Shown here: positions 1 to 7,113 of the stretch, in pieces
How positions within the stretch are numbered: position 1 is the stretch's first letter
How the letters are laid out: each line of letters opens with the position of its first letter
DNA from: an uncultured Bacilli bacterium
GTDB lineage: Bacteria; Bacillota_I; Bacilli_A; RFN20; CAG-826
Reading direction: 5' to 3'
Length of the DNA stretch: 47,966 bases
NCBI GenBank assembly: GCA_944369075.1
Contig: CALVXK010000009.1
Coordinates: forward strand, 1-47,966
Notes under the pieces: model-generated
What the model was told of the DNA's origin: nothing
Database searches by the model: none
The model's input: only the letters and a program-made list of their open reading frames with translations
Made by a program: the position numbers and the translations under genes

Positions 1-28
1 CTAAAGTTAATAAATTTTTCTTTTTCAT
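1..28 (-). CDS. Start of a gene running off the left edge
   Basis: On the minus strand an ATG at 28-26 follows a good ribosome site (AAGGAGAT, complement of 40-47) by about 11 bases and opens MKKKNLLTL before the window ends. The lysines followed by leucines look like the start of a signal peptide or lipoprotein, but nine residues cannot identify it. It lies downstream of the integrase terminator on the same strand, so it probably has its own promoter within 48-98. Confidence 0.4.
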
Positions 29-84
29 AAATTAATTTAATCTCCTTAATGTAAAAAGAAAGTTTCTATTAAATAAGACTTAGA

Positions 85-130
85 AGAAAAAGAAAAATAT
101 CTTCCTACTAAGTTTGTTTAGTAGGAAGAT
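85..130 (-). terminator. Terminator of the integrase transcript
   Basis: Arms 99-111 and 118-130 are perfect 13-base complements around a 6-base loop. On the minus strand the hairpin is followed by a T-rich run (complement of 85-98), so it should end transcripts leaving the integrase gene, giving that mRNA a 3' tail of roughly 200 bases. Confidence 0.6.
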
Positions 131-159
131 TGTGTAACAAGAAATAATCTTGTTACACA
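131..159. repeat. Second perfect hairpin abutting the terminator
   Basis: Arms TGTGTAACAAGA (131-142) and TCTTGTTACACA (148-159) pair perfectly over 12 bases around a 5-base loop. It touches the hairpin at 99-130 with no gap, so the integrase 3' tail carries two strong stems in tandem. There is no T run, so it is not a terminator by itself; an RNA-stabilising stem or a protein-binding palindrome are both possible. The rest of 160-301 is AT-rich and holds only a 7-bp stem (250-256 with 262-268). Confidence 0.5.
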
Positions 160-301
160 TATTAACTTACTTAAAATAAGAATAAGTATAAGTAATAATA
201 GTAGAAGAAGTATTAAATTTAATTAGTAATTTAAGTACATTAAAACACTAAGAACAAGTAATGTTCTTTTAAAAGAAATTATAGATATGGTTAATATAAG
301 G

Positions 302-342
302 ACTAATAAAGATTACTAATCATTAGGAGTAATCTTTTTTAA
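302..342. repeat. Left inverted repeat/hairpin bracketing the integrase
   Basis: AAAGATTACT (308-317) and AGTAATCTTT (328-337) form a perfect 10-bp stem with a 10-base spacer. Read on the minus strand, the stem and its flanks match the hairpin at 1615-1651, so the two lie in inverted orientation around the integrase gene. On the plus strand the stem is followed by six T, so it could also stop rightward transcription entering the integrase in antisense. It overlaps the integrase stop codon. Confidence 0.6.
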
Positions 343-1506
343 GATCTTAGTAGCTTCTTCTAAGGCTTTTTTATCATCGATATAGTTATTTTCGTTAATA
401 AAGTCACTAGATTGTCCTAATAAGGTTTTTCTAGATTTAGAAGAAGCTCCAGCATTATAAAGTTCAGTATTAATTGATTTTCTAGAAAAACCATGAATGG
501 TGTTATAAGGGATATTAGCTTTTAAAGAATATCTTTTAAGTTTTTTTCTTATTCCTCCATTAGTGTAATCAAAAAGTATTGCTTCAGGATCATTAATTAA
601 TTTATTTACTTCAAGATATTCTTTAAGTAATTTAACGTTACTATTAGTATATATTATCGTCTTATAAGAAGAAGATGTTTTAAGTCTAGAAGTAAGTCTT
701 CCATTAATTTGAAGTTTTTGTCTAGAGATATTAATTAAAGCAATATTCTTACGGTTATCAAAAGTAATATCTTTAACTTTAATACCTAAGAATTCTCCTA
801 TTCTTAAAGAAGAATAATAAAGTAATGTTAACATTACTTTATCATTAAAGTTATCAATAACTTTAATTAACTTTGTTAATTCTTCTTTAGAAGTATACCT
901 ATTTCTAGATTTCTTCTTTATTTCTACTTTAGATTTATATTTAGTTAAGATAAGTAATAAATCATCTTTATCTTCACTATTAATTAAATGTAACTTTCTA
1001 GAGTATTCAATTAACTTTATTACTATAGAAAGTATTTGGTTCTTTAAATGGGTAGTAACATTTAAAGAACCAATATAATTTCTAAATAAAGTTAATTCTT
1101 CTAAAGAGTATATTCTTTCTATATCATTAGCAAAATAATTATAGATATGATGATAGAATAATCTATCTAGATTATAGATATAAGATATAGATAGTTCATC
1201 TTTTCTAGAATCGATATAGAAAGAATATAGTTTTTCTAAAGTAAAAGAAGATATATTCAAAGCTTTTATTTTCTTCTTATTAATATTAGAAGAAAATAAA
1301 GAAGATGATAACTTATCGATATCATTAATTCTTTTTACTAATACTTTAGTTAATGTTTCTTCTAAGTTTATAACATAATCTTTATCTTCAAAGTTTAAGT
1401 TATCATTATCACTAATAAATAGATGATAGTAGTTACCATTATCATCGAGTTTAATTCTTTTATCGATATAATAATGGTTTGTTTTCTTATTTAAAATAAC
1501 ACTCAT
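316..1506 (-). CDS. Tyrosine recombinase / phage-type integrase
   Basis: Predicted site-specific tyrosine recombinase of 396 residues. The N-terminal ~80 residues are unassigned, 85-178 look like the helical core-binding domain, and 200-390 the catalytic domain. Candidate active-site residues are Arg235 (in SSLRIGEF), Lys276, His338 and Tyr375. Two positions look odd: the usual HxxR reads HGFSR, putting Arg342 one residue late, and the usual LGHSS reads LGQSS (Gln365). Some active family members tolerate such changes, so activity is uncertain. Start choice rests on a strong AGGAGG about 10 bases upstream (complement of 1517-1522). No phage, conjugation or excisionase gene is nearby, so this is a solitary recombinase. 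It is framed by matching inverted hairpins at 302-342 and 1615-1651, which may be its sites or insulating terminators. Confidence 0.85.
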   Translation of the reverse strand: MSVILNKKTNHYYIDKRIKLDDNGNYYHLFISDNDNLNFEDKDYVINLEETLTKVLVKRINDIDKLSSSLFSSNINKKKIKALNISSFTLEKLYSFYIDSRKDELSISYIYNLDRLFYHHIYNYFANDIERIYSLEELTLFRNYIGSLNVTTHLKNQILSIVIKLIEYSRKLHLINSEDKDDLLLILTKYKSKVEIKKKSRNRYTSKEELTKLIKVIDNFNDKVMLTLLYYSSLRIGEFLGIKVKDITFDNRKNIALINISRQKLQINGRLTSRLKTSSSYKTIIYTNSNVKLLKEYLEVNKLINDPEAILFDYTNGGIRKKLKRYSLKANIPYNTIHGFSRKSINTELYNAGASSKSRKTLLGQSSDFINENNYIDDKKALEEATKILKKITPND

Positions 1507-1546
1507 TTTATTATTCCTCCTATTTAGTTAAAAAGTGTTAAAACTT

Positions 1547-1575
1547 CTAAGTTTAATAGATCTAATTAAACTTAG
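1547..1575 (-). repeat. Inverted repeat in the integrase leader
   Basis: CTAAGTTTAAT (1547-1557) and ATTAAACTTAG (1565-1575) are perfect 11-bp arms around a 7-base spacer containing AGATCT. It lies about 40 bases upstream of the integrase start. It could be an operator, an attenuator stem in the leader RNA, or a recombinase binding site; the 11-7-11 layout resembles tyrosine recombinase core sites. Confidence 0.45.
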
Positions 1576-1614
1576 TAATATTAAGAAGGAATAATCATTA
1601 AACTTAAATTATTA

Positions 1615-1651
1615 TTAAAAAAAGATTACTTAGATGAGTAATCTTTATAGT
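1615..1651 (-). repeat. Right inverted repeat, also terminator of the DJ-1 gene
   Basis: AAAGATTACT (1621-1630) and AGTAATCTTT (1637-1646) form a perfect 10-bp stem with a 6-base loop. On the minus strand the stem is followed by seven T, a classic intrinsic terminator for the gene at 1689-2249. The stem and its flanks match the hairpin at 302-342 in inverted orientation. Confidence 0.7.
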
Positions 1652-1688
1652 AGTAATATAAGTCTAATATTAGTTAGTTATAACTATA

Positions 1689-2249
1689 TTATTTATCGTA
1701 ATAATAGATAGAGTTTTTAACTTCTTCAGCATAGTCTTTACCTTTAAGATAAGAAACAATCTTAAAAGCAAAATCAATAGTAGCACTAGCACTAATTCCT
1801 GTAATGATATTATCATCTTCAACAACATAAGTATCGATAAATGTTCCACCAAAATCTTCATTCATTGATTTAAAACATGTATATTTCTTATTCTTTAATA
1901 ATCCTAAGTGACCTAAGATTGTAGGACCTGCACAAATAGCGGCAATTAACTTATGTTTAGAATTAAAATCTAAAATAATATTTTTAAACTCAATACTATC
2001 TTCTAACTCTTTATATTCTGGACCTCCAGCAATAAAAAGAGTGTTATATGAATTAAGATTAAAGTTAGAATCTTCACTAATAACTTTATAATCATTTAGT
2101 TTTAACCCATATCTACCTTCAATGTTACTTCTTTTTAAAGAATATATATCTACATCAATATTACTTCTTCTTAATAATGCGAATGTTCCAAAAGCTTCTA
2201 TTTCTTCAAATCCATCAGTTAGAATTAAAAGTACTTTATTATTAGTCAT
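1689..2249 (-). CDS. DJ-1/PfpI family protein
   Basis: A 186-residue protein of the DJ-1/PfpI (class I amidotransferase-like) family. The N-terminus carries DGFEEIEA (residues 12-19), where a conserved Glu sits, and the nucleophile elbow reads AAICAGP with Cys106, the same number as human DJ-1. Family members act as protein or glyoxal deglycases, stress chaperones or 4-methyl-5(B-hydroxyethyl)-thiazole monophosphate-like proteins; which applies here cannot be told. Length is normal. The start follows AAGGAGAT by about 10 bases. It is a single-gene unit ending at the hairpin at 1615-1651, divergent from the regulator at 2541. Confidence 0.88.
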   Translation of the reverse strand: MTNNKVLLILTDGFEEIEAFGTFALLRRSNIDVDIYSLKRSNIEGRYGLKLNDYKVISEDSNFNLNSYNTLFIAGGPEYKELEDSIEFKNIILDFNSKHKLIAAICAGPTILGHLGLLKNKKYTCFKSMNEDFGGTFIDTYVVEDDNIITGISASATIDFAFKIVSYLKGKDYAEEVKNSIYYYDK

Positions 2250-2319
2250 TTTAATATATCTCCTTAACTAACATTTACGTTTTAATTATAACTTAAATGT
2301 TTTAGGAGATGATATTAAA

Positions 2320-2382
2320 ATGAACAAAATTACAGTTATTCTTATTGAAGTAAGTTTGAAGTTAATTTTGAAGCTATGTTGA
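2320..2382 (+). CDS. Possible 20-residue ORF or truncated gene start
   Basis: ATG at 2320 follows TAGGAGAT (2303-2310) by about nine bases and encodes MNKITVILIEVSLKLILKLC before TGA at 2380-2382. Its second half runs through the first copies of the TTGAAGT array. It may be a leader peptide or the stump of a gene cut by insertion of the array and regulator. The ribosome site and first codons resemble those of the divergent DJ-1 gene, perhaps by chance. Confidence 0.2.
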   Translation: MNKITVILIEVSLKLILKLC

Positions 2383-2540
2383 AGTAAGAAAGAAATTCAC
2401 TTCAATATTATGTTGAAGTTATTTTGAAGTTGATATTGAAGTTATATTGAAGTAGTGATAAAATATAGTTCAATAATATGTTGAAGTTATTTTGAAGTTA
2501 ACATTGAAGTTACTTTGAACGAAACGGAAAGGAGTTCAAA
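2345..2540 (+). repeat. Three-unit, 68-bp periodic TTGAAGT operator array
   Basis: The heptamer TTGAAGT, or a one- or two-base variant, starts at 2345, 2356, 2368 and 2379; 2413, 2424, 2436 and 2447; 2481, 2492, 2504 and 2515. Within each tetrad the steps are 11, 12 and 11 bases, about one DNA turn, and the tetrads are exactly 68 bases apart. An inverted copy follows each tetrad (ACTTCAA at 2399, AGTTCAA at 2467 and 2533). The last inverted copy covers the bases just before the start codon at 2541. This looks like a multi-site operator for a DNA-binding protein, most simply the product of the gene it precedes. Confidence 0.8.
2436..2464 (+). promoter_or_regulatory. Promoter embedded in the TTGAAGT array
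   Basis: TTGAAG (2436-2441), 17 bases, then TAAAAT (2459-2464) makes a good sigma-A promoter. Its -35 box is itself the third repeat of the second tetrad, so protein bound to the array would cover the promoter. Predicted start of transcription is near 2471. Confidence 0.55.
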
Positions 2541-3983
2541 ATGGTATTAAGTGATATTTATCCAAATTTCATCGTTGAGAACAAGGAAATTGAATGCAAA
2601 GCTAGATTAGACCGCGAAAATTATTTAGGATGGTTAAAGACGGTTGCTGGCTTTGCTAATGGAAATGGAGGAACTTTTTTTCTTGGTGTAGAAGATAAAA
2701 CATTTAAACTTATCGGTTTAGATGAAAAAACTATAGATAAAGAAAAACTTTATTTTTATCAGATAATTAAGAATCATGTAAATATTCATCTTAATATTGA
2801 TACTGAGCCTATTGCTTATATTAATAATGGTAAAAAACTTTTTATATTAAAAATAAAGATAGAAGAATCTTTAGAAAAACCAGCGATTATTTCATATAAA
2901 GGTCTTCCGTTGATTTATATCCGCAGGGATGGATTAACAAGCACACCAACTAATGAAGAAATGAGGAGTTGGTATACAAGTTCAAAGCAGGTTAATTATG
3001 ATACCCAATTAACTGATATAAAATTTAATCTTAGTGATTTCGAAACTTTTTCAAATTTTTATAAAGAACGAACCAATTCATCAGAATTAAATTTGAAAAC
3101 ATTACACGCTATAGGTTTTTTCGACGATAATAACTATTTAAAAAGAGGCTCATTTTTATTTTCTGATAGATGCAAAAACGATAATACTAAAATTGTTTGC
3201 ACTTATTATCGAGGCAATGACAAAGGAACTGATAATTTTTTATCTAGCGAGGAATTTAGCGGGAATTTGATTGACTCTTATAACTTTATCTCTTGTTTTA
3301 TTGACCAAAGAATGAATCATGGTTTAATAAAAAAAGCTGATAGACATATAAAAATTAATTCATACCCAACTCGAGCTTTGTTAGAAGTAATTATAAATGC
3401 TCTTGCTCATAGAGATTATTTTATTGAAAATAGTCAAATAAGTGTCGATATGTTTTGGAATAGACTTGTTATTACCTCTCCCGGTTCAATGTATGAGAAA
3501 GGATCGCTAAAGCCTACTCATAATCTAAAGTCTTTTTTGTCAAAAAGAAGAAATCAATTGATTTGCAATATATTTATTTTTCTTCATTCTATGGAAGCAA
3601 AAGGCACAGGATTTGAAAAGATTGAAGAAGAATATAGGGATGCTGATCTTAAACATAAGCCATACATTTTTTCAAGACAAAATTCATTTAGCATTGTTTT
3701 ACCAGATTTAACATATGAGGATGGAATAGACATTACTTCAGAAATGATATCTCTTTCTAAGCCTATTTTAAATGAATCTAAATATGATAATTTAATCTTA
3801 GCTTATTGTTTCGAGCAAGATAGAACAGTAGAAGAAATTGCTTATCATATTGGAGTTACTAATTCTTCATATCTTAGAAATAAAATTATTGCAAATTTAG
3901 TGAATCAAGGTTTTATAACGGAAACAAAAAAAGGTAAAGGAAAAATATATAAAGATAACTATGAAAATGTTTGGGTGTATTAA
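2541..3983 (+). CDS. AlbA_2 (Schlafen-like) domain ATP-binding regulator, COG2865 type
   Basis: A 480-residue protein of the widespread 'putative transcriptional regulator with AlbA_2 domain' type. Residues ~13-130 form the AlbA_2/Schlafen-like domain (EIECK, then AGFANGNGG and FLGVED). Residues ~274-380 match the GHKL ATPase-like region (ALLEVIINALAHRDY, SPGSMYEKG, KGTGFEKI). The last ~60 residues look like a winged helix (TVEEIAYHIGVTNSS). A nucleic-acid or transcription role fits, but no biochemical function is established for the family as a whole. The start has AAAGGAG eight bases upstream. It is a single gene directly behind the TTGAAGT array, which suggests self-regulation. Its patchy distribution and the lack of a linked operon suggest an accessory gene. 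Confidence 0.82.
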   Translation: MVLSDIYPNFIVENKEIECKARLDRENYLGWLKTVAGFANGNGGTFFLGVEDKTFKLIGLDEKTIDKEKLYFYQIIKNHVNIHLNIDTEPIAYINNGKKLFILKIKIEESLEKPAIISYKGLPLIYIRRDGLTSTPTNEEMRSWYTSSKQVNYDTQLTDIKFNLSDFETFSNFYKERTNSSELNLKTLHAIGFFDDNNYLKRGSFLFSDRCKNDNTKIVCTYYRGNDKGTDNFLSSEEFSGNLIDSYNFISCFIDQRMNHGLIKKADRHIKINSYPTRALLEVIINALAHRDYFIENSQISVDMFWNRLVITSPGSMYEKGSLKPTHNLKSFLSKRRNQLICNIFIFLHSMEAKGTGFEKIEEEYRDADLKHKPYIFSRQNSFSIVLPDLTYEDGIDITSEMISLSKPILNESKYDNLILAYCFEQDRTVEEIAYHIGVTNSSYLRNKIIANLVNQGFITETKKGKGKIYKDNYENVWVY

Positions 3984-4187
3984 ATAAATTTATTCTCTTT
4001 GATGTTATAGCATCTATAAATTATCTTTTATGGAACGTTTTATTCTTATAACATTACTTTTCTTTAAAGAAATAAAATTAAAACTAAATTTCTAATGGAA
4101 TAGATAAATTTTGTAAAAAACTTCTAATCTATTTAATATATTTAATAAATATAAATATTCTTCATAGAAAATTAGTTATAAAAAGTA

Positions 4188-4216
4188 TTGAATTTTATAT
4201 TCGTTTTAGAGATAAT
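4188..4216 (+). promoter_or_regulatory. Promoter of the queuosine genes
   Basis: TTGAAT (4188-4193), 17 bases, GATAAT (4211-4216). Transcription would start near 4223, giving a leader of about 66 bases before queT. The stretch 3984-4187 holds nothing recognised beyond AT-rich sequence and a short GATG/CATC stem at 4001-4014. Confidence 0.6.
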
Positions 4217-4222
4217 TACTAG

Positions 4223-4278
4223 GCTTTTGCTAGAGTGTCTTACCCAATGACTAACCACTCTTAAAAGAAAACAGGGGG
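4223..4278 (+). promoter_or_regulatory. Candidate preQ1-type riboswitch before queT
   Basis: AGAGTG (4232-4237) pairs with CACTCT (4256-4261). The hairpin loop contains ACCC (4242-4245), which can pair with the GGGGG of the ribosome site (4274-4278) across an A-rich linker. That is an H-type pseudoknot that would hide the start signal. preQ1 riboswitches of classes I, II and III use this general layout and control QueT in Firmicutes. The sequence does not match the class I consensus letter for letter, so the class, and the ligand, are inference. Confidence 0.45.
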
Positions 4279-4288
4279 ATATATTTCA

Positions 4289-4852
4289 ATGAAAAACTTT
4301 TTTAAAGATTTTTTTAGTGTAAAGATGATTGCGCTAAATGCAATTATTGCTGCAGTTTATGCTGTGCTTACAATTGCATCAGGACCACTTTCCTACAATT
4401 ATTTCCAATTTAGAGTAAGTGAATTTTTAAACCTTTTAGTATTTTTTAATCCTAGTTATACTTTAGGTTTAACAGTTGGTTGCTTAATTGCTAATTTAGC
4501 TTCTTTTGCAGGAATATATGATATTGTTTTTGGAACACTTGCAACTTTAGTATCTTGCTTATTAATGATACCTTTTGCAAAACTCACCAAAAACTTATTC
4601 TTTGCAACATTTATTCCAAGTTTAGTCAATGCATTTACTGTTCCTTTTATTATTTATTTAGCATCTTTAGGAACAGGAGATGAATTTGCTTTAACTTCTT
4701 CAATGTATTTTATTATGTTTGGTTGGACTTTCTTAGGAGAGTTCCTTGCAATTTCAATTCTAGGCTATGTAATTTTTATGCCTTTAATGAAAAAAGTACA
4801 CTCTTTTCCAAAGCTTATTAATGCTAGAACTAACCTAGATTTTAAGTGGTAG
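4289..4852 (+). CDS. queT: QueT-type queuosine precursor transporter
   Basis: A 187-residue integral membrane protein with about five or six hydrophobic segments. It carries the family signature around residues 34-48 (YNYFQFRVSEFLNLL) and 'IYDIVFGTLATL'. QueT is thought to be the substrate-specific subunit of an ECF-type importer for a queuosine precursor such as preQ1. No energy-coupling subunits lie in this window. It heads the block queT-tgt-queA-queH, and no queC, queD, queE or queF is seen here, which fits salvage rather than synthesis. The start follows AGGGGG by ten bases, and that ribosome site may be hidden by the leader pseudoknot. Confidence 0.88.
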   Translation: MKNFFKDFFSVKMIALNAIIAAVYAVLTIASGPLSYNYFQFRVSEFLNLLVFFNPSYTLGLTVGCLIANLASFAGIYDIVFGTLATLVSCLLMIPFAKLTKNLFFATFIPSLVNAFTVPFIIYLASLGTGDEFALTSSMYFIMFGWTFLGEFLAISILGYVIFMPLMKKVHSFPKLINARTNLDFKW

Positions 4853-4886
4853 AAAAGTTATAATTTTTAAACTGATATAAGGATGA

Positions 4887-6056
<1,170 letters not shown>

Positions 6057-6059
6057 TTT

Positions 6060-7085
6060 ATGGATATTGAACTTTTTGATTACGATCTCGATCATAGTTT
6101 AATTGCACAAACTCCACTTAAAGATAGAGATAAATGTAGATTACTAGTCGTTGATAAAACAAATAAAACTTATAAAGATGAGCCTCATTTTTACGAGATT
6201 TTAAAATATTTAAAAAAGGGTGACGTCTTAGTAAGAAATAATACCAAGGTTATTCCAGCTAGAATTTATGGAATAAAAGAAGAAACTAATGCTCATATTG
6301 AATGTTTATTGCTTAAAAATTTAGGCAATGACGTTTATGAATGCTTAATCGGAAATGCCAAAGTTATCAAACTTGGAACAAAAATCACGTTTAGTGATAA
6401 GCTTTATGGAGAATGCATTGAAGTAAAAGGTGAAGGCATTAGAATTATTAAATTTATTTATGAAGGAATTTTCTTAGAAATTCTTGAAGAAATAGGTAAT
6501 ATGCCACTACCTCCATACATTAAAGAAAAAATTAGAGATAAGAATGATTATCAAACGATTTACGCTTCAAAAGAAGGAAGTAGTGCTGCTCCAACTGCTG
6601 GATTCCATTTTAGTGAAGAACTTTTTGCTAAAATTAAAGAAATGGGCATCGATGTAGTTGATGTTACTTTAACTATTGGTTTAGGAACATTTAGACCAGT
6701 TAAAGAAAAAGATGTTTTAAAACATCATATGCATGAAGAAGAATATGAAATTAGTGAAGAAGCTGCAGTTTTTTTAAATAAAGCTAAAAAAGATGGTCGA
6801 AGAATTATCGGAATTGGTACAACTTCTTTAAGAACTTTAGAAGCTAATATTTCTAAATATGGAGAATTTAAAGCAACTAAAGAATCAACTGATATTTTTA
6901 TTTACCCAGGATATAGTTTTAAAGCAATTGATGCTTTAATCACTAACTTCCATTTACCTAAATCAACTTTAATTATGTTAGTAAGTGCTTTAATGGGTAG
7001 AGAATTTACTATGGAAGTATATAAACATGCAGTAGAAGAAAGATATCGTTTCTTTTCTTTTGGAGATGCAATGTTTATTTATTAA
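6060..7085 (+). CDS. queA: S-adenosylmethionine:tRNA ribosyltransferase-isomerase
   Basis: Transfers and rearranges the ribosyl part of S-adenosylmethionine onto preQ1 in tRNA, giving epoxyqueuosine. The 341-residue length is normal. Family motifs include the N-terminal FDYDLDHSLIAQTPLKDRD, SSAAPTAGFHFS, TLTIGLGTFRPV and the C-terminal TNFHLPKSTLIMLVSA. Its ATG lies three bases after the tgt stop, with its ribosome site (AAGGGGA) inside the end of tgt. Confidence 0.97.
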   Translation: MDIELFDYDLDHSLIAQTPLKDRDKCRLLVVDKTNKTYKDEPHFYEILKYLKKGDVLVRNNTKVIPARIYGIKEETNAHIECLLLKNLGNDVYECLIGNAKVIKLGTKITFSDKLYGECIEVKGEGIRIIKFIYEGIFLEILEEIGNMPLPPYIKEKIRDKNDYQTIYASKEGSSAAPTAGFHFSEELFAKIKEMGIDVVDVTLTIGLGTFRPVKEKDVLKHHMHEEEYEISEEAAVFLNKAKKDGRRIIGIGTTSLRTLEANISKYGEFKATKESTDIFIYPGYSFKAIDALITNFHLPKSTLIMLVSALMGREFTMEVYKHAVEERYRFFSFGDAMFIY

Positions 7086-7113
7086 AATTTCTAACTACAT
7101 TATTATTTAAAAT

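Noticed and set aside
99-159. dif-like chromosome dimer resolution site
   Set aside because: The 13-6-13 and 12-5-12 geometry is suggestive, but the outer stem with its T-rich tail on the minus strand fits a terminator and no dif consensus is seen.
316-1506. Prophage or integrative conjugative element
   Set aside because: Only the integrase is present; no structural, replication, relaxase or excisionase gene follows on either side.
2345-2540. CRISPR array
   Set aside because: The repeated unit is only seven bases, spacing is 11-12 bases and no cas gene is present; the spacers are not unique long sequences.
4223-4288. Purine or THF riboswitch before queT
   Set aside because: The conserved junction bases of those classes are missing, and the gene is a queuosine precursor transporter.
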